Shown here: positions 54,019-62,136 of the stretch, piece by piece
Numbering within the stretch: position 1 is the stretch's first letter
Layout: the number at the start of each line of letters is the position of its first letter
Assembly: GCF_001006485.1 (NCBI RefSeq)
Contig: NZ_JUET01000054.1
Location: 1 to 64,000 of the forward strand
From: Tannerella forsythia
Lineage (GTDB): Bacteria; Bacteroidota; Bacteroidia; Bacteroidales; Tannerellaceae
Reading direction: 5' to 3'
Length of the DNA: 64,000 bases
Notes under the pieces: generated by a model
Databases searched by the model: none
Told to the model about the DNA's origin: nothing
What the model saw: only the letters and a program-made list of their open reading frames with translations
Program-made: the position numbers and the translations under genes

Positions 54019-57000
54019 TTCATTTTCTTCTTCAATAGGTTCATCAATGCATAAATGTTGAGATTGACATCCTCCGACAATAACTTCTCAATTCTAGCTT
54101 CTAATTCTTTAGAACGTTTTTTTTCTTCGACACTTACTTGAAAAGACATCGCTTCTGAAACAACAGAGTGTTTTTCACACTCTCGGAAGAGATATATGAT
54201 ATTGTCAACGAGTTGTTCCTCTTGATCATCTCTCAAACGTTCAAGTGGTTGATCCAGCGCAGCATAAGCAATACTTTGATACCATTCTTGTCGATTGTCG
54301 AATTCTGCCATAACGTGATTATAGAAATCACGTTGCTTGTCTGAAAGGAGATGTTCTTTTATGTGTGAAAGACGTTGCCGAATCTCTGTAATGTAATCTA
54401 TATATTCATACTCTTGAAGTTCAAGCCGTTCAATTATCTGTTCCTCTATTCTGTCTATCAACGAAGTATAACACGAGCGAAGTTCTCTCACTGCTTTTTG
54501 TATAAGGTGGCAATAGTTTGCAACAAAATCCGTGTTGTTTAATGAATTCTTGTCGTATCCTAATGCTTCAGGTAAATCCTCAAAGAATGTCTTCTCAGGA
54601 TCTTTCGCCTTGGCAAGTACGTCTCGAAAACGCAGAGTTGTTATATGATCAAACTTGCAAGTGTGCTTAGCATAATCATTCAACTGATGATAAAATACAA
54701 AGAATGGCTTGATAGTTTCAATAAACTTATTGCTATTTATCTTTTTACTCTCCGGCGCATGGATAAACTTGCGATACTGATTGTAGAATTCAATCTTTAC
54801 CCCATCCTCAGCATACGCCTTGATAGTAAAATCAGAGGGATGTTTTTTTAATAAATCAAAAAACTCCATATTGATTTCAGGGATATACACGCCATTGCTC
54901 CCAAAAAGAGAATAGTCAAGCCTTTTTATAAATAAATAGGTCGGGATCCAAAAATCCAACACTCCCATTTTTATCTTATAGGGCTGCTCTGAGAGTATTT
55001 TTATCAGCTCTGATATTTTACGTGGTTTTTCCTGAGTGCTACGAAGAAAATTCTCACATGCATTCCAAAGTGACATCATACCATCCACTTGTGGAGCATC
55101 CGCAAACTCTCCGTATTGATGTAACCCCGTCGTTTGGAGTAGTGTGTAATAGATTGTCTTCTCTGGCGGATATTTATCTTTTTCCCAACTGAGGTCCTCT
55201 TTATCCGCATATAAAATGAGAGCTTGCAGATATTTTACACGTGCAGCAGATATACTAGCACTCAGTTTTTGACGATTAATAAGTTCATTGTTTATTACAG
55301 GAGTGAGGAAATATACATCATTACAAACATCAGAAAGCAAAGCATTAAAATCTCGTTGGCTACTAATCTTTTTCTCCATACCTTTATAAAACCACGTTAC
55401 CTCGTCATGATATGAAAATAGACTGTTTTTTATCTTTTTGTTCAGCAAATTCTGTTCATACATTCTAAGGTTGCGAATTTCACTCAAGGCAACATTATCA
55501 GTTTTGTCTATCAAGATTTTTTCTACGATATAGTCATAGATTTGTATTTTGTGCAGATGTTCAATGATTGCTTCCGTATGGTTGAAGACTGCAAAGACGA
55601 TCGCATGCTTACAATCTTTACTGAAACTACTTACTTCATCATACGTATTTTCACGGGTTGAGAAAATTAATTCAATAAAACCATCAACCTCGTTCGCAGG
55701 AGGCTGACCGAATGGCTCATCATAAAGCCTATACTCAAAATAGCGAGGTGTCCCGCTGTGATAATAATATGCTTTGACTGGAGCTACACGATTCTTGAAT
55801 TCCTTTCGAAGTAAATCAATAGGATGTATTGGAACAGGAATAACAGCAGAAGCCTTTATAATCTCATCTTCAATGTTTATATCTGTCCCTTCAAATAGAA
55901 TGTATCGTGCTTTATATTCTGCGTATCGTATGATGCGGAGATTAATGAGTTGTTCTAACACAACCTCTGCCATATCTATAGCCATCGCATATTTCATATA
56001 TTCAATAAGTTGCTTCCTTGGCATAGAAAAACCTGAACTGCCAAAAATATTAAGTAGTCCGATAGCCTTTACTGTTTTTAAGGCAGCTGTCATTGACAGA
56101 TCGTTTTCCCAATTAGCAGTTTCGACACGCTCAATGGCAATAATAATAGCCCTCCATCCCATTGAATCTGCATTTACATCGGTTAAATACGAATGAAAGT
56201 TTGCCACAAGATAATCATAAACAACACTTAAATTGTATGTACAGGTAGGTGTAGGAGTGAAATTACTTAAAGAATCAGAACTTTTGGAATTAAGGAATGA
56301 AAATAAGGAGCGTTCATTTTGACCATATTTCTGAATAGCCTTAGTGAGTATAATCGCAGAGAATGTATCTAAAGGAAAAAGCTTTTGCATTGTTCCTTCC
56401 TTGAGAGTAGGTGCAATAAATTTACATTGCAAAGCAATTTCATAGATAGAATGGGTTTGTATACTAAGTATATCGGTATTATTACGCAATACCTCTGCCG
56501 CCATATACAACAGTTGCTCCACTGGCTCCGCAAAAACCACCTCTTGGAAACGCCCTTTTACTTTTGCCCATTCGTTTTTTTGAACAATATTCAGCTTTGA
56601 AGCGTATGCACTAAAATTCTGATGAAGAGTTGTAAGCAGAAGTATATTTCGTCCTGGAACATTGACGAACTCTGCCAACTGTTGTATAAAGTATAGTTCT
56701 TTCTCAACCTCATTTTTGGCAGCATGTTCAAGAATCTTGCCAAACTCATCTATAACTATTACGAGCATCTTATTATGCTTCTTCAGTCGGTGATAATAGT
56801 TACGCAACATCTCTATAGCTGTATCCCCATTAGTCTTCTTGCTCAATTTCTTAATGAGCAAATAATCTAGTGGATGATACTCTCCCACTATATTTAGAAC
56901 ATCAAAGCCACTAACTGGTGCTAGTACTCTTGAATTTTTTATCAATACATTGTATGTATCCGTTCCTATCAAATCATGCTCCAACCTGAGTAGGAAACAC

Positions 57001-57164
57001 GATTTTCCAGTACCGTATGTACCAATAATGGTAAAAGAGTGTATGCCAGTCTGATATTGGCGGACAATTTCTCCCACCACTTTTTCTACATTAGGTGTAA
57101 CAATATACCTATCGCTACCTGTGACTCCTGATTCTATGTTGGCTGACAGACTAAAATTCTTCAT
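54015..57164 (-). CDS. Large P-loop ATPase of the Dnd-like operon
   Basis: A 1049-residue protein from MKNFSLSANIESG (57164; an ATG 27 nt upstream would overlap DUF4007 more). Walker A is GTYGTGKS (about residues 48-55) and Walker B is MLVIVIDEFGKILEH (about 135). The AAA/STAND-like N-terminal third is followed by ~700 residues of helical sequence with no motif I recognise. BREX-type BrxC and DndF-like proteins have similar plans (large ATPase with long helical tail), but I cannot assign it to either. It is translationally coupled to DUF4007 before it and the sulfurtransferase after it. Confidence 0.82.
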   Translation of the reverse strand: MKNFSLSANIESGVTGSDRYIVTPNVEKVVGEIVRQYQTGIHSFTIIGTYGTGKSCFLLRLEHDLIGTDTYNVLIKNSRVLAPVSGFDVLNIVGEYHPLDYLLIKKLSKKTNGDTAIEMLRNYYHRLKKHNKMLVIVIDEFGKILEHAAKNEVEKELYFIQQLAEFVNVPGRNILLLTTLHQNFSAYASKLNIVQKNEWAKVKGRFQEVVFAEPVEQLLYMAAEVLRNNTDILSIQTHSIYEIALQCKFIAPTLKEGTMQKLFPLDTFSAIILTKAIQKYGQNERSLFSFLNSKSSDSLSNFTPTPTCTYNLSVVYDYLVANFHSYLTDVNADSMGWRAIIIAIERVETANWENDLSMTAALKTVKAIGLLNIFGSSGFSMPRKQLIEYMKYAMAIDMAEVVLEQLINLRIIRYAEYKARYILFEGTDINIEDEIIKASAVIPVPIHPIDLLRKEFKNRVAPVKAYYYHSGTPRYFEYRLYDEPFGQPPANEVDGFIELIFSTRENTYDEVSSFSKDCKHAIVFAVFNHTEAIIEHLHKIQIYDYIVEKILIDKTDNVALSEIRNLRMYEQNLLNKKIKNSLFSYHDEVTWFYKGMEKKISSQRDFNALLSDVCNDVYFLTPVINNELINRQKLSASISAARVKYLQALILYADKEDLSWEKDKYPPEKTIYYTLLQTTGLHQYGEFADAPQVDGMMSLWNACENFLRSTQEKPRKISELIKILSEQPYKIKMGVLDFWIPTYLFIKRLDYSLFGSNGVYIPEINMEFFDLLKKHPSDFTIKAYAEDGVKIEFYNQYRKFIHAPESKKINSNKFIETIKPFFVFYHQLNDYAKHTCKFDHITTLRFRDVLAKAKDPEKTFFEDLPEALGYDKNSLNNTDFVANYCHLIQKAVRELRSCYTSLIDRIEEQIIERLELQEYEYIDYITEIRQRLSHIKEHLLSDKQRDFYNHVMAEFDNRQEWYQSIAYAALDQPLERLRDDQEEQLVDNIIYLFRECEKHSVVSEAMSFQVSVEEKKRSKELEARIEKLLSEDVNLNIYALMNLLKKKMK

Positions 57165-58011
57165 TTCTATAGTAGTGTTTAAGAACTTCACTTGGTTTCA
57201 ATTTATGAAGAAATTGAACTTGACGTAATCCTGCTGTGTCGGAATAACGAAATACATCTGGAAATAGTTCTTGTATATCGATGAGCATATTTATGAGTTC
57301 CATATCAGTTAGGCAGAATATGCTACCTATGGTTTGCAGCATATCATAGTCTACGCTATCATTATCTCCTTTCTCTCTCACGATTGCGTAGAGCAGAATC
57401 TCAAGCGGAATTTGACGCTTCCCCTCTACATTAAAAGAATATTGCTTTTCGTCTCCTGATAAACGAATCAAGTCTAGATCTGTCATAAGGACAGAATAAT
57501 CTTCCATAGATAAAGTTTTGTGTGAGAGAACATAATTCTGTAGAAGCACTCCAACGTCTTTTTTTACCGTATTCTCATTGAAACTCTTCAATTTCCCTTT
57601 TTCCGTCATCGTACGCTTCACAAATGCAACAACGTGTTCACGATCAAAGGTGAGACGTTCGCGTTGGAAGTTTGTAAAAAACAATCTATAAAGTGTAGCT
57701 TCTCCTGTGCTTATAAGTGTATAATGTAAAAGCCAAAGTGTCCCAAGATCTTCAATGAATGGGTCTGTGCCATTATTAGAGTCAAATATAAGATGAGCAA
57801 TGTCTGTTAGTCCGTCATCATCAAGCATTCCAAATGCTCTCATCCAATAACGTATAGAGGCGACCATATTCTTACCAACTCCGAGTTTGACAATAGAATA
57901 AAGTTCGTTCCAGTCATTATTCTCTAGTGCAAAATCATACCCCTTCTTAAGCCACAAAGCTTTGCAAGGAAACGATTCATGTCCGGAAAATGTATATTTA
58001 TTTATAAGCAT
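57151..58011 (-). CDS. DUF4007 family protein
   Basis: A 286-residue protein starting YTFSGHESFPCKALWLKKGYDF, the hallmark of DUF4007 (FxGHExFPxRxxWLxKG). The LGVGKNMVASIRYWMRAFGMLDD segment suggests a DNA- or protein-binding helical domain. DUF4007 genes are, to my knowledge, found beside PAPS-reductase-like and DndB-like genes in defence loci, as here; no biochemical role is known to me. Its stop overlaps the large ATPase gene by 14 nt or more. It starts 14 nt after the DUF4143 ATPase stop. Confidence 0.88.
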   Translation of the reverse strand: MLINKYTFSGHESFPCKALWLKKGYDFALENNDWNELYSIVKLGVGKNMVASIRYWMRAFGMLDDDGLTDIAHLIFDSNNGTDPFIEDLGTLWLLHYTLISTGEATLYRLFFTNFQRERLTFDREHVVAFVKRTMTEKGKLKSFNENTVKKDVGVLLQNYVLSHKTLSMEDYSVLMTDLDLIRLSGDEKQYSFNVEGKRQIPLEILLYAIVREKGDNDSVDYDMLQTIGSIFCLTDMELINMLIDIQELFPDVFRYSDTAGLRQVQFLHKLKPSEVLKHYYRNEEF

Positions 58012-58025
58012 AATGAATTCTATAT

Positions 58026-59276
58026 TTATAATTCTAGGGAGTTTTCGTTAAGCAGGAAATCATAAACACTAATTGTGGTTATTCCCTGTTCATCTCTTGT
58101 AACAGGACATTCTTCACCTATTACGATTATCTTTTTGAATGAATCATCCACTTTTAATAAAGATGCTCGCTCTTGTTTCACTTTTTCATCTGTTCCCATT
58201 CTGTATGCGGATTGAATGTAGTACCTTCGGCTTCCAAGATTGCAGACAAAATCAACCTCCAAAGTGGAACGTTGTCTTTTTCCATCTTCTTTGACATTTA
58301 CAATAGGAACTGCTCCAACGTCTACATTAAATCCACGAACACGCATTTCATTATAGATAAGGTTTTCCATCAAATGGCTCTTTTCATATTGTCTGAAATT
58401 GATACGAGCATTGCGTAGCCCTAAATCCATGAAATAATATTTGAAAGGAGAGTTTATATAGCGTTTGCCCTTTATATCATATCGAGTTGCCTTTTCAACA
58501 AGAAAAGAATCACATAAATAGTCGATGTAATCCTTTATTGTGTCATAGGATATAGATGATTTTTTCTCACTGCGAAATGAATTTGCAAGTTTATTGGGAT
58601 TTGTCAATGCACCGATACCAGACGCCATAATGTTGATAAGTTCTTCTAAATCATCATTTTTTCTTATATCATACCTATCCTTAATGTCCTTGATATAAGT
58701 TTCCTCAAACAGAGATTTCAAAAACTTAACTTTTTGTTCCTCTGTAGTACATGACAGAATTTGTGGCAATCCTCCATATAGCAGATATTCATTTAACCCG
58801 GCTTGAATAGAGCCTTTATATGCAGACATATATTCATGGAAACATAATGGGAACATTTTTACTTCATATCCACGTCCTCGAAACTCTGTTATAATATCCT
58901 TCGAAAGAAATTTTGCATTGCTACCAGTAACATATACATCAACATTCTGCATCTTGAGAAAACCATTGAGAACGTCCTCGAAATGATCAAGCATCTGAAC
59001 TTCATCCAGTAGCACATAATACTTCTCTTTATCTCTAATGCAATTTTCAATATAAGAATACAAATTGTCTGGATTTCTTAAATCTCTATTCTTGAAATCT
59101 TCAAGATCCACTTTTATGATATGATCTGATGTAATTCCTTGTTGTTCAAGATACGATACAAAAATCTCAAACAGGAGATACGATTTTCCACATCTACGCA
59201 TTCCTGTTATTATTTTAATCATACCATTGCCTTGCAATGAAACCAATTCGGCCAAGTAGTTATCACGCTTTATCAT
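58026..59276 (-). CDS. ATP-binding protein of the AAA_14/DUF4143 type
   Basis: A 416-residue protein. Walker A is GMRRCGKS (residues 25-32) and Walker B is YYVLLDEVQML; VYVTGSNAKFLSKDI and FRGRGYEVKMFPLCFHEYM follow. A C-terminal DUF4143 domain includes LEVDFVCNLGSRRYYIQSAYRM, which resembles a restriction-endonuclease fold. Such proteins are abundant stand-alone genes in Bacteroidetes, with proposed links to defence or toxin function. Because only 14 nt separate it from DUF4007, it may head the operon, or it may be an unrelated insertion whose promoter (59323-59350) drives the downstream genes. Confidence 0.88.
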   Translation of the reverse strand: MIKRDNYLAELVSLQGNGMIKIITGMRRCGKSYLLFEIFVSYLEQQGITSDHIIKVDLEDFKNRDLRNPDNLYSYIENCIRDKEKYYVLLDEVQMLDHFEDVLNGFLKMQNVDVYVTGSNAKFLSKDIITEFRGRGYEVKMFPLCFHEYMSAYKGSIQAGLNEYLLYGGLPQILSCTTEEQKVKFLKSLFEETYIKDIKDRYDIRKNDDLEELINIMASGIGALTNPNKLANSFRSEKKSSISYDTIKDYIDYLCDSFLVEKATRYDIKGKRYINSPFKYYFMDLGLRNARINFRQYEKSHLMENLIYNEMRVRGFNVDVGAVPIVNVKEDGKRQRSTLEVDFVCNLGSRRYYIQSAYRMGTDEKVKQERASLLKVDDSFKKIIVIGEECPVTRDEQGITTISVYDFLLNENSLEL

Positions 59277-59872
59277 CCCTGTAATCGAATTTTATGTGTA
59301 ACCGTCTCGTAATTCTCGACTACAAAAGTAGTGTTTTTCTATCATTCCAAGAAAGATTTCTCGAAAAACATGTGTAAAAGCACAGAAATTTAGAATAAGA
59401 GGAAGATCTAGATTATTCTACAAAATCCTCATATACCTGATATTTCCTACTTTATTCTTACTTTTAGGAAGATCGTGTTATACCTTTAATTTTACAGGAG
59501 TACAATCTTTACCACTAAAGAACAAGGGGATATAGAAGATCGAAATAGTCATAACTCTATATATTGGTATTGGAAGAGCGCACAGAAGTAAAGAATGAGG
59601 CAAGAACATGCCCCTTGCGGAGCATAAAAATGTCGCAAGAGGTGTATTTACATAAAACAGGGCACACTCCACATTTCGTCGTTCGACTAGTCCTCGCAGG
59701 ACTTTGCCCTTGTATCGGCAGAAAGAGACAAATTCCTGTCTCCCGACTCTATCTTCGGTAACATTCTGCTCGTGGGATGTTTGCCGCATCTCAGTAAGCT
59801 AACCCTTCGGTGTTGTAGGGCAATACGACAAGGAGAAAAACAGTTCCATTTAAAACATCTGAAGATAGGAAT
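59277..59872. other. Gene-free region upstream of the island operon
   Basis: 596 nt without a convincing gene. The left part is AT-rich and holds the promoter of the DUF4143 ATPase. The right part (about 59565-59850) is higher in GC, with a short CTTGCG/CGCAAG inverted repeat, and looks like conjugative-element non-coding DNA. The compositional break falls near 59560. Confidence 0.4.
59323..59350 (-). promoter_or_regulatory. Promoter upstream of the DUF4143/Dnd-like operon
   Basis: On the minus strand TTG (59348-59350), a 17-nt spacer and TACTTTTG (59323-59330), 46 nt before the start at 59276. It is the only good TAnnTTTG candidate seen for the whole operon. Confidence 0.5.
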
Positions 59873-60298
59873 TTACAATAACTTCTTGAACTTCATCTCC
59901 GCTAATCTATTAATTTCATCCTTGTAAGTTTCAAGATGATGGAGGATGATGTTCTCCACATAGATACCAATGGTCATATCTCTGTTTCTCATCGACATGA
60001 CTATCTCCGCCAACGTGTCCTGCAGCTCTTTGGCAATATAGATAGTCTTGCGATTTTTCAGGGTGTTTCGACAGATGAAAAGGGATTCATAGTCTCCTTT
60101 CGCGACCATACGCTTTTCTCGCTTTTGGCTTTTCACGAAATCCCTTGCTATTGGTGCATCATCTGGGAACTCCGATTTTTCTTGTTTTTCTTCCTGAGAG
60201 CTTTTCATCTCACTCTCTTTTCTTTCCATAGGAATACCCTGTGAAATAAGTTCTCGGATGGCAACGGGATCAACAGTGCCAATTTTCTTCTTTGTCAT
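59873..60298 (-). CDS. DUF3408 (TraB-like) conjugative transposon protein
   Basis: A 141-residue protein typical of DUF3408: a charged N-terminal half (MKSSQEEKQEKSEFPDDAP) and a helix-loop C-terminal half, ESLFICRNTLKNRKTIYIAKELQDTLAEIVMSMRNRDMTIGIYVENIILHHLETYK, resembling a ribbon-helix-helix DNA-binding fold. In CTnDOT-like elements these genes follow a ParA-like traA and precede tra genes. Here traA is absent and the next minus-strand genes are the island operon, so this is a relic of the element. Confidence 0.85.
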   Translation of the reverse strand: MTKKKIGTVDPVAIRELISQGIPMERKESEMKSSQEEKQEKSEFPDDAPIARDFVKSQKREKRMVAKGDYESLFICRNTLKNRKTIYIAKELQDTLAEIVMSMRNRDMTIGIYVENIILHHLETYKDEINRLAEMKFKKLL

Positions 60299-61014
60299 AC
60301 TCTTTTGGTTTTAATCGTGATACATTCTATTGGTCACTTCAATATAGGCATATTCACTTCTTTGAAAGAATCTGCCTTTTATCGGATATTGGTACAGCTA
60401 TGGGGTTACTTCCGCATAGGCACGACCTCCTGCCTATGTATTCCGGCAGAGGTTCTCATTTTCGTTTATCAGGACAATCGTTCGATTGCATCCACTTTTG
60501 TACATTTATACGTTCGAGGATCTCGTTCATCGAGAGTGGATATTATCGAAGATATATACCCTCGCAGACACATTCGACAATGCAAAAATATGGCTTTATG
60601 GTACTGTTGTCAGTAGCTTTTTGCTAACTGCGTACTTGTGGCTTCGATTTGCGTATTTGTGACCCTGTGAAAGGTAAGTGGTTTAGGCACAACGCTTAGT
60701 AACTTTGCCTCCAAGCGGTAAACTGAAGCCTTCGAGGCATAAAGCGTTCTTTTTTTGAGTGAATCGTTTTCCGTCCTTCACGGACGGATTTATTTGCGTC
60801 GGAGCAAATAGCAAGGTATGTTTTATGCAGCACGACTCCGTTTTTGCTGCATAAAACCCTTGCTCTTGGCAGAGGGCGGAACACCTCCGAAGTCGGTGTT
60901 CTCGATTGGAAATTTTCGTTGTCTTGAAGGCTGTTATATTGCAAACGCTCTCCAATGGAATTAGCACGTTCTGTTTCCTGAAGAGAGAATTATAAACCAT
61001 TAAAATCAGAAGTA
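60299..61014. other. Probable oriT / mobilisation non-coding region
   Basis: 716 nt between the divergent DUF3408 and MobA-like genes without a convincing gene. It contains two strong inverted repeats: TCCGTCC/GGACGGA at 60770-60788 and the 13-bp GTTTTATGCAGCA / TGCTGCATAAAAC at 60820-60857. In CTnDOT-family elements the origin of transfer lies next to the mob genes, so this is the expected place for oriT. The nick site cannot be identified. Confidence 0.5.
60820..60857. repeat. 13-bp perfect inverted repeat in the oriT-like region
   Basis: GTTTTATGCAGCA (60820-60832) and TGCTGCATAAAAC (60845-60857) with a 12-nt loop, about 160 nt upstream of the MobA-like gene. It could be a relaxosome binding site. 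Confidence 0.65.
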
Positions 61015-61431
61015 ATGACAAAGAGAAATGTGGGACGACCTCCCAAGAATGAACGAGCCAACCATTGTTGTATGGTTCGATTTACGGACACTGAATTTGC
61101 TCGTTTCCTGACGTTATTCGAACAATCAGGGCTTCAAAACAGAGCCGCTTTCATCAAAGCAAGGGTCTTTAACGAGACATTTCGGGTGATAAAAGTCGAT
61201 CGTTCATTGCTTGACTATTATCAGAAGCTGACGACTTTGTATGGACAATTCCGCAGTGTCGGGGTGAATTACAACCAGACAGTTGTCGCTTTGAAGAGCA
61301 ATTTTACAGAAAAGAAAGCCCTTGTTATGCTCGCAAAGCTGGAGAAACTGACACTTGAATTGGCAATAATCGGAGGGGAAATCGTGCAACTGACTCGTGA
61401 ATTTCAAGAGAAATGGCAACATCGGCAGTAA
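61015..61431 (+). CDS. MobA/MobC-like relaxosome accessory protein
   Basis: A 138-residue basic protein starting MTKRNVGRPPKNERANHCCM with a ribbon-helix-helix-like N-terminus and a C-terminal helical part containing GVNYNQTVVALKSNF, the usual text of Bacteroidetes MobA/MobC relaxosome proteins. These bind oriT and help the relaxase. The relaxase (MobB) gene that normally overlaps its 3' end is missing; a hairpin and an inverted gene follow instead, so transfer functions have been lost. Confidence 0.83.
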   Translation: MTKRNVGRPPKNERANHCCMVRFTDTEFARFLTLFEQSGLQNRAAFIKARVFNETFRVIKVDRSLLDYYQKLTTLYGQFRSVGVNYNQTVVALKSNFTEKKALVMLAKLEKLTLELAIIGGEIVQLTREFQEKWQHRQ

Positions 61432-61466
61432 CCATTTTACATCGTACCGTTCTTTATGGATGAAAA

Positions 61467-61501
61467 AATCAGGCTTCCATCTCGTTTGGGGAAGCCTGAT
61501 T
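61467..61501. terminator. Bidirectional terminator hairpin
   Basis: AATCAGGCTTCC (61467-61478) pairs perfectly with GGAAGCCTGATT (61490-61501). A run of A before it and T-rich sequence after it allow use from both sides, between the convergent MobA-like and RteC-like genes. Confidence 0.75.
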
Positions 61502-61517
61502 GATTATTTGCATGCAA

Positions 61518-62136
61518 TTACCGCTTTTTGAATTTTCTGCCTTTCAGGTCACTCTCTACCATTCGTTTGTTCAGTTTCTCACGGAGTTCATCAAGGAAAT
61601 AGGTGCGGCTGTCATCCTTGCGACGTTTTATATTCATATAGACGTTGTAGCAGTTCTTGATTTCCACACCGAAGATTTCAGAAAGAGCGTCTGCCAGTTC
61701 TTCTATACCGATTTCACCATCGTTGATACAGTCACAGGTGTCGAGTGCGTAAAGCAATTCAACTAAATCTGTCGCCTTGCCTGTCCAACGGAGTTTCTGA
61801 ACTGGTTTGACGGGCAAAACAGGAAGAAGCCCCTGCATTCGCACCTTCAGCAATTCCAGCTCTGTGTCAATGACAAAGAGTAGCTCCAATACATTTTTTC
61901 CCCTCTCCGTCCATCAAGTACTTCTCTTGCAAGGTTTGTAAACGAAAACGAGTATAGCGGAGAATACGAAACAACGAGACAGTATCTTCTTCTGTATCAC
62001 ATAGAGCAACAACCTTTAATATAAAGTTGTCTGACGCCTTTTGTATCTGTTCTTTTGTAGAACAAGAAGAGAGCATTATCTTAAAGTTTTCTGTTTGAAT
62101 AAGTCTTAGCATAATCATATCTTTTAAGTTCAACAT
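61518..62136 (-). pseudogene. RteC-like regulator, frameshifted
   Basis: The N-terminal frame starts at 62136 (MLNLKDMIMLRLIQTENFKI) and stops after 89 codons. The C-terminal frame (to 61518) carries LRWTGKATDLVELLYALDTCDCINDGEIGIEELADALSEIFGV, the conserved C-terminal domain of RteC, the CTnDOT excision/transfer regulator. The two frames meet at a run of six A (61894-61899, minus strand). Removing one A gives GEGKNVLELLFVIDTELELL, joining them into a protein of about 205 residues, near the size of RteC. It is thus probably a frameshift mutant, unless slippage at the run restores it. Its start codon overlaps the MATE stop. Confidence 0.75.

Noticed and set aside
45866-58011. Classification of the operon as a BREX or Dpd system
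   Set aside because: No PglZ phosphatase, BrxL or methyltransferase (BREX) and no TGT-like DpdA (Dpd) could be found, despite shared PAPS-reductase-like, PLD and helicase parts.
60683-61021. 112-codon minus-strand frame upstream of the MobA-like gene
   Set aside because: It covers the inverted repeats of the oriT-like region and overlaps the MobA start; it is better explained as non-coding.
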